NCBI GenBank assembly: GCA_011523735.1
Contig: WTGB01000123.1
Location: 1 to 33,360, forward strand
Length of the DNA: 33,360 nucleotides
Reading direction: 5' to 3'
Origin: Chloroflexota bacterium
Lineage (GTDB): Bacteria > Chloroflexota > Anaerolineae > Aggregatilineales > Phototrophicaceae
A program made the position numbers and the translations under genes. The number at the start of each line of letters is the position of its first letter. Position 1 is the first letter of the stretch. Shown here piece after piece: positions 24,605 to 33,360 of the stretch. Below the pieces are notes generated by a model that was not told the DNA's origin, did no database searches, and saw nothing but the letters and a program-made list of their open reading frames with translations.

Positions 24605-25409
24605 GCTGGGGAGTGGTGAATAATGCAGACATTAATATACTAAGTCTATGAGCAGATGTCTCTATTGCCACGATACAGAACAGCAGGTCAAAGCGGGCTT
24701 CAATAGATCAGGCAGCCAGGTCTATAAATGCAAGCTTTGCGATCGTCGTTATACCCCCTTGCCTGCCGAGAGAGGTTATCCAGAAAGCATCCGTCAGCAA
24801 GCTCTTCGTCTTTACATTGAAGGCATGAACTTTCGTCGGGTCGGACGTCTTTTAGGTGTTCACCATGTAACGGTCATGAACTGGGTCAAGGCCCACGCTG
24901 ATCGGTTGCCGCCCCCCTCTGTCCCTGATGAAAGTCCTCTGCACATCATCGAAATGGACGAACTGCACACTTTCGTTGGACGAAAAAAACCGATGGTACA
25001 TAAGTACTTTCGTTGAGCGAACCAGTAGCTGCATAGTTGGCTCGTCAGCCAGCAGCGGGACGAGACCACATTGCAGGGACTGCTGGATCAAAGTCCGCCA
25101 GCGCACTGGTACTACAGCGATCTGATGGCTTCGTACAAGAAATTGATCTATTACCCTGGCCGGCATACTCCGATGCCGAACAAAAGCGAGACTTATCGGG
25201 TAGAAGGATTGAATGCGGAACTTCGGCACTATTTGGCTCGTTTGCATCGGCGATCACGCTGCTTTTCACGCTGTGCTGACGCGCTTAGGAGGAGTGTGAA
25301 ACTCTTTGTCCATGCTTGGAACCGGCGGCAACTCTATCGCCAGGCATATCCACAGTATCTGGTTTATCCAATGGAGTTCCTATAGCGTTGAAATTCACCA
25401 CTCCCCAGC
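24605..25409 (+). mobile_element. IS1-like insertion sequence, decayed
   Basis: The element of about 805 bp is bounded by perfect 17-bp inverted repeats: GCTGGGGAGTGGTGAAT at 24605-24621, and its reverse complement at 25393-25409. Size and transposase fit the IS1 family. No direct duplication of flanking bases was found, suggesting it is old or was rearranged. Confidence 0.85.
24648..25385 (+). pseudogene. IS1-family transposase, broken by frameshifts
   Basis: The first 122 codons contain the InsA-type zinc finger (C4, C7, C27, C30) and HTH, then the first catalytic aspartate in HIIEMDELHTF. An extra base at the A7 tract near 24984-24990 shifts the frame. The core continues one frame on as RWYISTFVERTSSCIVG. 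Near 25035 it returns to the first frame as WLVSQQRDETTLQGLL and runs to 25385, with the second aspartate in YYSDLM, the glutamate in VEGLNAELRHYLARLHRR, and RRSRCFSR. Two compensating frameshifts plus stop codons make it non-functional as read. A homopolymer sequencing error at the A-run cannot be excluded. Confidence 0.85.
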
Positions 25410-25612
25410 GAACCAGCAAACTTGCTGACGCCTGGCGGAAGCGATAGAATCTTGTATTGAATAGACCGAATGCCCGTTTTCGTTCGATTCTGCCTGCCGA
25501 GCGCTTTGACTGTTTTACGGTAGGAAGGAGGCAAACTTGAAGCGCGACGTCTAAATGATGGGCTAGGCAGCCACACAAACTAGTAACGTCTTAGTTCTTA
25601 GCGAGGCTAAAA

Positions 25613-26914
25613 ATGAACAGAATAGTAAAGTATTTGGCGCTGGTTGCGATTCTGCTGCTTCTCTTCACAAGTGCAGCCATAATACCGGCTCAGGATATGG
25701 TAGAGCTTGAGCTTTGGTACCACGGAGGAACACAAGAAGAAAACGACGAGACACGCGCTCAGGTCGACCGTTTCAATGCCATGCAAGACGCGATCCACGT
25801 AAACTTTGTCGAACTCGCTGGCTCGCTGGTGGCTGGCACCGGCTATAATGACGCTGTCAACGCCGCTGCGGTAGCTGGAGACCTCCCCTGCATTCTCGAT
25901 CTGGATGGACCGAACCTGTATAACTACGCTTGGGCCGGCTTTCTGGCGCCGCTGGACGACTACATGTCTGACGAATTGCGTGCCGATATACTCCCATCTC
26001 TGATTGATCAAGGACTCTACAACGGCAAGATCTACGCCATGGGCCAATACGACTCTGGCTTGGCGCTGGTGGGTCGCGTGTCCTTGCTCGAGGAAGCTGG
26101 CGTGCGCATCCCGACCAGCATAGATGATGCCTGGGATCTTGACGAATTCAACGGCGTGCTGGCGAGCCTGCAGGCATTGGATAACGTCGAATACGCGATT
26201 GATCTGAAGATGAATTACGGCGCCGGAGAATGGTATACCTATGCCTTCAGCCCAGTGGTTCAGGGTTTCGGCGGCGATCTGATTGACAAAGAGACCTTGA
26301 GCGCCGAGGGTGTGTTGAACGGGCCCGAAGCGGTGGCGGCCATGGAATGGATCAGGAGTCTATTTGAAAATGGATACGCCACGCTGACGCCGCCGGACGA
26401 CAACGAGTTCATCAATGGCAATGCGGCGATGGGTTTCCTTGGGCACTGGATGGCTACTGGCTACTATGAAGCCTTCGGCGATGACATGATTGTTCTGCCA
26501 GTCGTGAATTTTGGCGCCCGTCAAGCTACGGGCATGGGCTCCTGGGCTTGGTCAATCACGACGCAATGCGACAATCCGGATGCCGCCTGGGCTTTCATGG
26601 AATTCATGCTCACGCCAGAAGAGATCTTGAGCATCACCAATGTGAATGCGGCTGTGCCTGGTCGCCTCTCAGCCCTGGCGATGTCCGAGCTATTCGGCGA
26701 AGGCGGACGCATGAACATCTTTGTGCAGCAGCTTGAATCCGGCATCGCCATTCCACGGCCGATCACGCCTGGCTACCCGGCAGTTACTTCCGCCTTCTTC
26801 ACGGCGATGGACAATATCATCAAAGGCGGCGATATTCAGGCTGAGCTGGATGCCGCGGTCGACAAGATTGAGCAAGACATTGCCGATAATGATGGCTATC
26901 CCATTCAGAATTAG
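25613..26914 (+). CDS. sugar ABC transporter substrate-binding protein (family 1)
   Basis: This 433-residue secreted binding protein has a signal peptide with a hydrophobic core at residues 7-24 and an AQD cleavage zone, without a lipobox cysteine. VELELWYHGGTQEEND is the typical start of a family 1 sugar-binding protein, and the later FINGNAAMGFLGHW and PDAAWAFMEFM fit. It captures sugar outside the cell for the two downstream permeases. GAGG lies six bases before the ATG. It is the first gene of the four-gene sugar operon. The downstream GH32 gene points to a fructose-containing ligand, which is inference. Confidence 0.92.
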   Translation: MNRIVKYLALVAILLLLFTSAAIIPAQDMVELELWYHGGTQEENDETRAQVDRFNAMQDAIHVNFVELAGSLVAGTGYNDAVNAAAVAGDLPCILDLDGPNLYNYAWAGFLAPLDDYMSDELRADILPSLIDQGLYNGKIYAMGQYDSGLALVGRVSLLEEAGVRIPTSIDDAWDLDEFNGVLASLQALDNVEYAIDLKMNYGAGEWYTYAFSPVVQGFGGDLIDKETLSAEGVLNGPEAVAAMEWIRSLFENGYATLTPPDDNEFINGNAAMGFLGHWMATGYYEAFGDDMIVLPVVNFGARQATGMGSWAWSITTQCDNPDAAWAFMEFMLTPEEILSITNVNAAVPGRLSALAMSELFGEGGRMNIFVQQLESGIAIPRPITPGYPAVTSAFFTAMDNIIKGGDIQAELDAAVDKIEQDIADNDGYPIQN

Positions 26915-26938
26915 GCAACGCCCATAGCGTCTTCACGA

Positions 26939-26976
26939 GTGTAGCCACAGCGCATGGCAATTGAATGCGGCTACAC
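26939..26976 (+). promoter_or_regulatory. intergenic hairpin between binding-protein and permease genes
   Basis: GTGTAGCC (26939-26946) pairs with GGCTACAC (26969-26976), extended inside by GCAT with ATGC. No T-run follows, so it is more likely an mRNA-stabilising or partial attenuating hairpin than a full terminator. Confidence 0.6.
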
Positions 26977-27042
26977 CGTTCAAGTCGCGAAACATGACAC
27001 TCCGAAACGTGACTTGCTTGGCGCCCTTTGGCGGGGAATCGC

Positions 27043-28125
27043 ATGACACGGTCGTCGCGTTTTCAAAGTCATGAGACAGTCTATGCCTGGCTGATGAGCG
27101 CTCCCGCGCTCATCGGCTTGTTTCTCTTCGTGGCATTGCCGCTCTTTGGAGGCGTTTACTGGAGCTTCACTAACAAGCGCCTCATCTCACCGCTGCCGAC
27201 GAAATACATTGGACTTCAGAATTATCAGAATTTGCTCGGCCTGCAGATTATACGGTTGCAACCCGAGATTGATGAGGCGACGGGCGAAGCCCAGAAGGAC
27301 TTGGAAGGGCGTCCCGTCTATCCGCGCACGCGCACGATCGTCCGCGGCAACCCGGTTTACGAAGGCTACCGCGAATGGTTTACTACTGATGTTCTCGGCG
27401 GTCGCTTTGTTGTTATTGCCCGGGATCCCACCTTTCTGCGCTCGCTGATCAACACGTTCACATTTGTTCTGGTGATTGTGCCGGGCCAGGGTGGCCTGGC
27501 GCTGATCATGGCGTTGCTGGTCAACCAGCGATTGCGCGGGCGTTACGTCTTTCGCACCATCTACTTCAGCCCGGTGGTGACATCGATGGCGGTGCTCGCG
27601 ATTGTCTGGACCTTTCTCTACAACCCGGATCAAGGCTTGATCAACCGCTTTCTGAACGCGATCACCTTCGGACGCTTACAGCCGGATTGGTTGGTCAGCG
27701 CCGATTCCGCTCTGCTGGCAATCATAATTCTCTCGGCTTGGCAGGCGGCGGGATTCCAGATGGTGATCTTCCTGGCCGGCCTACAGGGCATCCCGCAAGC
27801 TTTGTACGAGGCGGCGCAAATTGACGGCGGCAACACTTGGCAGCAGTTTCGGCATGTAACGATTCCGCAGCTTCGCAATACCACCATATTCGTTATCATC
27901 AGCACAACTATTCTGGCATTTCGCTTATTCACTCAGGTCGATGTGATGACCAAAGGCGGACCCCAGGATTCGACCGTGACGGTCATTTATCATGCTGTTG
28001 ACACCGGTTTTCGGCAACAGAAAATCGGTTATGGCTCCGCTGTCACTGTGCTATTTTTTGTCCTTGTTGTGACGATCGCCCTGATCCAGCGCGCCCTGCT
28101 AAAGTCGGACGTTGAGGTGGACTGA
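27043..28125 (+). CDS. sugar ABC transporter permease (MalF-like)
   Basis: This 360-residue membrane protein has a first span (WLMSAPALIGLFLFVALPLF) and then an extracytoplasmic region of about 80 residues. The permease core follows, with the ATPase-contact motif EAAQIDGGNTWQQFRHVTIPQL. The long loop makes it larger than common MalF relatives of about 290 residues. ATG 27043 has GGGGA nearby and is preferred over a TTG at 27028. Its stop is five bases before the next permease gene. No ATPase gene is in the operon. Confidence 0.93.
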   Translation: MTRSSRFQSHETVYAWLMSAPALIGLFLFVALPLFGGVYWSFTNKRLISPLPTKYIGLQNYQNLLGLQIIRLQPEIDEATGEAQKDLEGRPVYPRTRTIVRGNPVYEGYREWFTTDVLGGRFVVIARDPTFLRSLINTFTFVLVIVPGQGGLALIMALLVNQRLRGRYVFRTIYFSPVVTSMAVLAIVWTFLYNPDQGLINRFLNAITFGRLQPDWLVSADSALLAIIILSAWQAAGFQMVIFLAGLQGIPQALYEAAQIDGGNTWQQFRHVTIPQLRNTTIFVIISTTILAFRLFTQVDVMTKGGPQDSTVTVIYHAVDTGFRQQKIGYGSAVTVLFFVLVVTIALIQRALLKSDVEVD

Positions 28126-28130
28126 GCCTT

Positions 28131-29045
28131 ATGGCCGCCAGAATCGCTGAAGAGGCGGAACTAAAAGCGCGCCGCAAGCGATCGAGGGGCAACAGCCGTC
28201 GCTCGGTAACGCTAGCGCTTGACTACGCCATCATGATCGCACTGGCGGTTTTCTTCTTGTTTCCCATCGTGTTCATGGTGGTGTCTTCATTCAAACCGGA
28301 GAAGTTAATCTTCGACGATCTCAAAACAATCGTCTGGGCATTTATACCGCGCGAAGTGACATTCGAGAATTTCACCTCCGTCTTCCGTCGCGTGCCCTTT
28401 GGGCGCTTTATGTTCAATTCGACCTTTATCGTTCTGGCGACGGTATCCGCCGGTCTGGTGATCAACAGCATGGTCGCCTTTGCACTAGCCCGTTTGCGCT
28501 GGAAAGGCAAGATCATAGTGCTTTCGCTGATCATTACGCTGTCCATCGTGCCGCTTGATGCCATCGTCGTGCCACTGCTGGTATTGGTCAATGAATTCCC
28601 CTGGATAGACGGCTCCATCGGCTGGTTGGATACATTGCACGTCCAGATCATCCCATTCATTGCGGATGCCTTTTCTATCTTCCTCTTCTACCAGTTTTTC
28701 ATCGGTATCCCGCGCGACTTCGATGAAGCCGCCTATATCGACGGAGCGAGTCCCTTTGCCGTTTACCGGCGAATCATCGTGCCGCTGTCGCGCCCGGTAT
28801 TCGCCACTGTCGCCATTCTGCAGGCGCTGTTTCTGTGGAGTTCTTACCTCTGGCCCCTGATGGCGACTCGCGGAGAAGATTCCCGGCCGCTGACCGTCGG
28901 CATCACGTCCTTTTACGGTCAGGACGTCAAGTGGGCGCAGATATTGGCCTTCGCATCCATGATTACGATCCCGGTCCTCATTCTGTTTTTGCTCTTCCAA
29001 AAGTGGTTTGTCCAAAGCGTCGCCGCCACTGGTCTTAAGGGCTAG
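28131..29045 (+). CDS. sugar ABC transporter permease (MalG-like)
   Basis: This 304-residue inner-membrane permease pairs with the MalF-like protein. The first span is YAIMIALAVFFLFPIVFMVV and the contact loop is EAAYIDGASPFAVYRRIIVPLSRP. It ends with FVQSVAATGLKG, the typical C-terminus of MalG-like proteins. It begins five bases after the upstream gene, with GAGGTGG inside that gene's end as ribosome binding site. GH32 begins five bases after its stop. Confidence 0.94.
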   Translation: MAARIAEEAELKARRKRSRGNSRRSVTLALDYAIMIALAVFFLFPIVFMVVSSFKPEKLIFDDLKTIVWAFIPREVTFENFTSVFRRVPFGRFMFNSTFIVLATVSAGLVINSMVAFALARLRWKGKIIVLSLIITLSIVPLDAIVVPLLVLVNEFPWIDGSIGWLDTLHVQIIPFIADAFSIFLFYQFFIGIPRDFDEAAYIDGASPFAVYRRIIVPLSRPVFATVAILQALFLWSSYLWPLMATRGEDSRPLTVGITSFYGQDVKWAQILAFASMITIPVLILFLLFQKWFVQSVAATGLKG

Positions 29046-29050
29046 CGCTT

Positions 29051-30532
29051 ATGCATTCATACGCCGCAGATGCCAAGCGCGTGCGCCAGAAAATGGCCGA
29101 AGACCGGCACCGCCCGCGCTATCACTTCACACCACCGGCCAACTGGATGAACGATCCCAACGGCATCATCGAGTGGGATGGCAAATATCACCTCTTCTAT
29201 CAACATAACCCCGACGCAGCTATCTGGGACAATATGCACTGGGGTCACGCCGTCAGCGATGACCTTGTGCATTGGGCTGACTTACCCATTGCGCTTTCGC
29301 CCGGCCAGGGCGGGCCGGATGAAGACGGTTGCTGGTCCGGATGCACGGTGAACGGTGAAGGCGTGCCGACCATCTTGTACACCGGCGTCCAGGGCGACTG
29401 GGCGCTGCCGCAAAACCAACGCGTCTGCCTGGCGCGTGGCACGAATGACCTGATTGCGTGGGAGAAACATGCCGGCAACCCGGTGATTGCGCGCCCCCCA
29501 GAAGGTCTAGAAGTCACTGGATTCCGCGATCCCTACGTTTGGCGCGAGGAAAATCTATGGTACATGATTGTCGGCGCGGGGATCCGGAATGTCGGTGGCG
29601 CGGCACTGCTCTATAGATCGAAAGACTTGATAAGTTGGGAATACCTGAACCCCTTGTGTGTTGGCGACAAGCACGACACTACAACACTATGGACGGGGTC
29701 AGTCTGGGAAGTTCCCCAGCTGCAACGCTTGGGCGACAAGCATGTGCTGATCGCCACAGTGTGGGAAAACGATCCGCTCTACAGTGTCTACTTCAGCGGG
29801 AGCTATCGCAATCATCGTTTCATTGCCGAGACGGTACAGAAGCTTGACTTTGGCGATCGCCACTTCTACGCTGCACATACTATTGTTGACTCACAGAGAC
29901 GCCATATCATGTGGGGTTTTATGGGGGAAGGTCGTTCATCTGAAGCGCAGCAGGCCGCCAGCTGGTCGGGTGTCATGTCACTGCCTCGCATCATTTCATT
30001 ACGTGACGATGGCAAGCTGGCGATTCGCCCGGCGCCGGAGCTTGAGTCGCTTCGCGGTGACCACATTCGGCATACAGATATTGACTTGCCCAACGATTCA
30101 AGTGACTTCGTGCTTGACCAGCGAGGCGAAGCGCTTGAGATTGCCGCCGAGATCGATCCCTTAGGCACTGTGGAATGCGGCATCAAAGTACGCTGTTCGC
30201 CCGATGGCCAAGAAGAAACAATCGTATTTTATGACGCCGCGCGCAATCGATTGGGTGTCGACAGGCGGCGTTCCACACTTGATCAGACAGGTATGATTTC
30301 CACTGACGTCAAGGAGGGCGCGCTAGAGCTTTCCCCCGGCGAACTATTGCGATTGCAAGTCTTTGTCGATTGTTCGGTCATCGAAGTCTACGCAAATGAC
30401 TATGTCTGCATCACAAGCAGGGTGTACCCGAGCAGGTCCGACAGTACCGGTGTCCGTGTTTACACCCGGGGCGAGGCGCGACTCAACTCAATCGATATTT
30501 GGAGACTGTCTTCGATATGGGAAATGGCGTAG
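29051..30532 (+). CDS. GH32 beta-fructosidase (sucrose/levan/inulin hydrolase)
   Basis: This 493-residue glycoside hydrolase family 32 enzyme cleaves beta-fructosides such as sucrose, levan or inulin oligomers. The WMNDPNG motif (32-38) gives the nucleophile D35. FRDP (R159, D160) contains the transition-state aspartate. VWEVPQ has the acid/base E220. A C-terminal beta-sandwich domain of about 150 residues follows. No signal peptide is seen, so it should act in the cytoplasm on imported sugar, consistent with the ABC genes upstream. It is the last gene of the operon. Confidence 0.93.
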   Translation: MHSYAADAKRVRQKMAEDRHRPRYHFTPPANWMNDPNGIIEWDGKYHLFYQHNPDAAIWDNMHWGHAVSDDLVHWADLPIALSPGQGGPDEDGCWSGCTVNGEGVPTILYTGVQGDWALPQNQRVCLARGTNDLIAWEKHAGNPVIARPPEGLEVTGFRDPYVWREENLWYMIVGAGIRNVGGAALLYRSKDLISWEYLNPLCVGDKHDTTTLWTGSVWEVPQLQRLGDKHVLIATVWENDPLYSVYFSGSYRNHRFIAETVQKLDFGDRHFYAAHTIVDSQRRHIMWGFMGEGRSSEAQQAASWSGVMSLPRIISLRDDGKLAIRPAPELESLRGDHIRHTDIDLPNDSSDFVLDQRGEALEIAAEIDPLGTVECGIKVRCSPDGQEETIVFYDAARNRLGVDRRRSTLDQTGMISTDVKEGALELSPGELLRLQVFVDCSVIEVYANDYVCITSRVYPSRSDSTGVRVYTRGEARLNSIDIWRLSSIWEMA

Positions 30533-30544
30533 CTACAGAATCGC

Positions 30545-30655
30545 CTAGCCTCGGATGCCGGTAAAGGTTATCCCCCGGATGAAGTAGCGCTGTACGAGCA
30601 TGTACAACACGATGATCGGAACGGTCATGAGCACGACACCCGCCATAATCTCGCC
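30545..30655 (-). pseudogene. C-terminal remnant of a MalG-like sugar permease
   Basis: The minus strand codes for GEIMAGVVLMTVPIIVLYML and VQRYFIRGITFTGIRG, then TAG. These are 36 residues of the classic C-terminus of carbohydrate ABC permeases. The codon before the G is TGA, where relatives usually have tryptophan (TGG). Further upstream the frame stays open but I recognise no permease sequence. It is a truncated gene, unrelated in sequence position to the intact permease at 28131-29045. Confidence 0.75.
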
Positions 30656-30758
30656 TCAAGGGCTGTCGTAGCGCTCTAGAAGGCTGTGGAAAAGATTCTG
30701 GGACCGGGCAAATCCGAGCTCGCGCTCGCCGTCCGAAGACAAGCGCCCGGGGAGCGAC

Positions 30759-31506
30759 TTGGATGCGCTGCTGGTCGACACAGAACAATGCTACAGGGAC
30801 ATTTACTTGATGACGCGGCGCTCGCCAAAGAAGGTGATTTTCGCCCAAAGCAGAAGCGCGGTGGAAGAGGTCAGCCTGAACATGCGGCGGATTTCGGAGC
30901 GCGACGGCCTGCTCAACTTCTATCATGCGCATCACGGCAATGTGTCGGCGCTGTATCGGGAAAGCGCGGAAGCAGCGATGAAAGCGGAAAACAAGCCAGC
31001 CGACGTCGCCGCTACCGCCACGCTGGAACTGGGTATTGATCTTGGGCAGCTTGATCAAGTCTTGCAGATTGATGCCACGCATTCCGTGGCCAGCTTTGTA
31101 CAGCGCCTGTGCCGCTCGAGCCGGCGCGAATCACCGCCGCGGATGTGCTCTTATGCCACTGAGAACCAATCTGAGGCCGCCCACTTCGGTGAAGAAGTTC
31201 CCTGGAACCTGCTGCAAACCCTCGCCATCATTCAGCTTTACGCCGAAGAGAAGTGGGTTGAGCCGCCTCAGATCCCGCGCCTGCCCTTCAGTCTGCTCTA
31301 CCGCCGGACAATGAGCATCCTCTATTCACATACTGAGCTTGTGCCAAGAACCGCCAACGGCCGCGGCGCTCGCCGAACCGGTCAGCGAATACACCCTCCA
31401 GCGCAACAAATATGACCGATTTGTTCCGGCACCACTGTTGCACGAGGCCTACAGCGCAGACTATTTGGATATTCCCGGAGCCGTGGAGAGCATTCTGCAA
31501 CTTTGA
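30759..31506 (+). pseudogene. remnant of an Lhr-like DEAD/DEAH helicase
   Basis: The frame from about 30759 to 31415 carries a helicase C-terminal domain. KKVIFAQSRSAVEEV is motif IV, ATATLELGIDLGQLDQVLQID is motif V, and QRLCRSSRR is a motif VI in which the two glycines of QRxGRxGR are replaced. The N-terminal P-loop half is missing. After about 31330 the reading continues one frame on, as EYTLQRNKYDRFVPAPLLHE to the stop at 31504-31506, which resembles the family C-terminus. The missing half, the frame change and the damaged motif VI make it a pseudogene. Confidence 0.8.
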
Positions 31507-32096
31507 CCAAAAGTGGTTATCGGGTTGGTAGTACTGGTCGAGACCAAGCATTTATCGATTCTGATGCTACGTGACCAACAGAAGTTAATGATATCCCCTC
31601 AATCGAAGTAGAAAGATACTTCTGCAGGTTCCCGGTCATCATCTGCAAGTGACTTCGTGGCATGAAAATTGCCCTCGCTATAGCAGCAGATTCGACCTGG
31701 AACGGCGTCAATATAATTGTAAGTGGATGATAGTCCGTTTGAGCAAACTCCATGCAAACGGTCGTGGTCACCACAAAACCACTGACCTCGCACAATTCTA
31801 CAGTTTTCAACAGCGCGCTATGATACTGCTCACCTGGTCTAAATCGATCTTTGGCGCACGCACATCACGCGGGTGCTGAACAGCGACGCCTATTTGTAGG
31901 ACTTGCACGCGCAAGCGGGCCATGTCTTTGCCTCGACGGCGTTGTTACATGCTTGACCATCCGATGCCGAGACGAGTGCGCATTTCTTTCTGAATTGGTT
32001 GAAATAGTTTCCGCCGCCCCATCACATGGCAAAGAGCTTGTCTGAATCAAAATATGGTAACCAGCACAAAGACGCCTAGTACAGTGGGTTTGACCG
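31507..32096 (+). other. gene-free spacer
   Basis: These 590 bases hold no coding sequence that I can support. Short open frames occur on both strands (for example 31517-31810 minus) without family-like content. Fragments such as ITRVLNSDAYL near 31870 may be decay products. Confidence 0.5.
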
Positions 32097-33344
32097 TTAG
32101 CGCTTTGCAGCCCTTTTACTTTCCGATTGCCGCATCAAGTCCAACAGGGTCTCGGCGGCTGCCTCAGCAAAGGACTGGTCATTGATATTGCACGCCAACT
32201 CGATGACGGGAATGTCTTGTCTGAGACTGCTATTGATGGCGTCGAAGCAAGCGGCGTCGGCAGCGGGGTCCCAAAATGCGCCACCGTCGCTATCCAGCAT
32301 GGAAACGCCCTTGAGGGGGAGGATAATAGCAACCGGCGCAGTCGATGCATTGGCGGCGGTGGCGATCATTTCACCGATACGTCGATTCTCTTCAACGTTT
32401 GTACGCAAAAGCGTCGCGGTCGGCGCCCACTGATATAAATGGCGTTCGCGATACTTTTCGGGAACCGATTCAAGCGCGCCGAAGTTGGCCATGTCGACGC
32501 AGCCAGGTACGATCACTGCTGGAATGCCAGCGCGCGACGCCGCCAGGCAGCGTTCCGGTCCAGCGCTGGCGCCACCGCCGCAGATCTCGTCCGCCAATTC
32601 CGTTGTCGTAATATCGAGGCAGCCAGCGATATATCCTTGGCTGATCAGGGTCTCCATAGTCTGGCCACCGACACCGGTCGCATGAAATACCAAGACTTCG
32701 AAACCATTTAGTTCGATCAGACTCCGCGCATGGTCAACGCAGGGCGTGGTATTGCCGAACATCGAGGCGGCAATCAGCGGTCTCTCGTCGGCGATCGGCG
32801 GCGCTTCTCCGCGGACCATGCCGGCGATTGCCGCCGCTGCGTTGGCGTAGACTTTGCTGCTGATGCGGTTGACGCCGGCCACATCGACGATAGAAGGCAT
32901 CATAACAATGTCCGCCGGCCCCACAAAGGCGCGCACATCACCGCTAGCGAGGGTTGAGACCATCAGTTTGGGTACGCCGAGTGGCAGAGCGCGCATACCG
33001 GCGGTGGCAACAGTCGTACCGCCACTGCCGCCCATGCCCAAGATGGCATCAAGGTTGCCCTCTCCGTACAGGCGCCGCGCTATCATAGCCAGTCCATGGC
33101 CCATCACACTCAGAGCTTCCTGCCGTTGCGCACCCCGTCGCAGAGATTCAAGGTCGCCTCCTGCCGCACTGGCGACCGCTTCGCGGCTGACATCGGGCGC
33201 GAAGCCGGGCTCGCCGAGAATGCCAACATCAATCACCAGTGTGCGAACTCCTTGCTTTTCGATCAACGCCCGCACCCAAGCGAACTCAGCCGCCTTTGTA
33301 TCGAGGGCGCCAGCAAGGACGACCGTTTTCATCGCGTCAGTCAC
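32097..33344 (-). CDS. UPF0261 / Tm-1-like ATP-binding protein
   Basis: This 415-residue protein belongs to the UPF0261 group related to the plant Tm-1 resistance protein. VVLAGALDTKAAEFAWV at the N-terminus, LGMGGSGGTT near 108 and the FHATGVGGQTMETLI segment are family hallmarks. The biochemical role is poorly defined. Bacterial members often sit near sugar or catabolic genes. The start could be GTG 33344 (AAGGA upstream) or ATG 33332, four codons on. It faces the remnant region. Confidence 0.88.
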   Translation of the reverse strand: MTDAMKTVVLAGALDTKAAEFAWVRALIEKQGVRTLVIDVGILGEPGFAPDVSREAVASAAGGDLESLRRGAQRQEALSVMGHGLAMIARRLYGEGNLDAILGMGGSGGTTVATAGMRALPLGVPKLMVSTLASGDVRAFVGPADIVMMPSIVDVAGVNRISSKVYANAAAAIAGMVRGEAPPIADERPLIAASMFGNTTPCVDHARSLIELNGFEVLVFHATGVGGQTMETLISQGYIAGCLDITTTELADEICGGGASAGPERCLAASRAGIPAVIVPGCVDMANFGALESVPEKYRERHLYQWAPTATLLRTNVEENRRIGEMIATAANASTAPVAIILPLKGVSMLDSDGGAFWDPAADAACFDAINSSLRQDIPVIELACNINDQSFAEAAAETLLDLMRQSESKRAAKR

Positions 33345-33360
33345 GATCTAGCGTTTCCTT

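Noticed and set aside
24980..25050. Programmed frameshift in the IS1-like transposase
   Set aside because: IS1 uses a -1 shift before the catalytic domain. Here a +1 change is needed within the core and a second change soon after, which fits mutation better.
31517..31810. 97-codon minus-strand open frame
   Set aside because: No recognisable domain, low-quality composition, and it lies in a region of gene decay.
1..33360. tRNA, rRNA or CRISPR arrays
   Set aside because: No cloverleaf-like sequences, rRNA segments or regularly spaced repeat-spacer units were seen by eye.

Overview
The window looks like a GC-rich bacterial chromosome segment, most likely from the Chloroflexota (Anaerolineae-like). 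That placement is an inference from overall style: extracytoplasmic binding proteins without a lipobox, family 5 and sugar ABC systems with no ATPase gene alongside, a compact L28, a GH38/GH32 catabolic repertoire, and TATAAT boxes very close to start codons. No rRNA, tRNA or CRISPR array was seen.

Layout. 1-1842 (minus): a radical SAM gene followed by an ECF sigma factor fused in frame to ankyrin repeats, cut by the window edge. 2014-4038: rpmB (L28) with promoter and terminator, an AlkD-type DNA glycosylase, and a convergent polyphosphate kinase 2. 4203-8806 (plus): sulfotransferase and flippase-like membrane protein, then an acetoacetate-decarboxylase-like protein and two short-chain dehydrogenases. 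8807-13915: a plasmid-like replication and partition module. It has a gene-free stretch with consecutive hairpins and an AT-rich tract, a primase-polymerase without a helicase domain, two parS-like palindromes, and a convergent operon of a small winged-helix protein, ParA and ParB. 14000-17863 (minus): a family 5 binding protein with two permeases. 18015-20153: a UvrD-like helicase with an unusual Walker B region, sharing its stop tetranucleotide with a convergent SDR (20150-20905).

20906-21806 is a gene-free spacer with a possible MITE-like inverted-repeat element, helically spaced CGGACAA repeats and a 12-base G tract. 21807-24431 (minus) is a GH38 alpha-mannosidase-type enzyme. 24605-25409 is a decayed IS1-like insertion sequence with 17-bp perfect inverted repeats. 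25613-30532 (plus) is a sugar-uptake operon (binding protein, two permeases, GH32 fructosidase), which implies import and cleavage of sucrose or fructans. 30545-31506 holds remnants of a sugar permease and an Lhr-like helicase, followed by an unassigned spacer. 32097-33344 is a UPF0261/Tm-1-like protein.

The most unusual item is the 8.8-13.9 kb replication/partition module embedded among metabolic genes: candidate origin, primase-polymerase, parS-like sites, and a parAB operon with its own small DNA-binding protein. The sigma-ankyrin fusion is the second.
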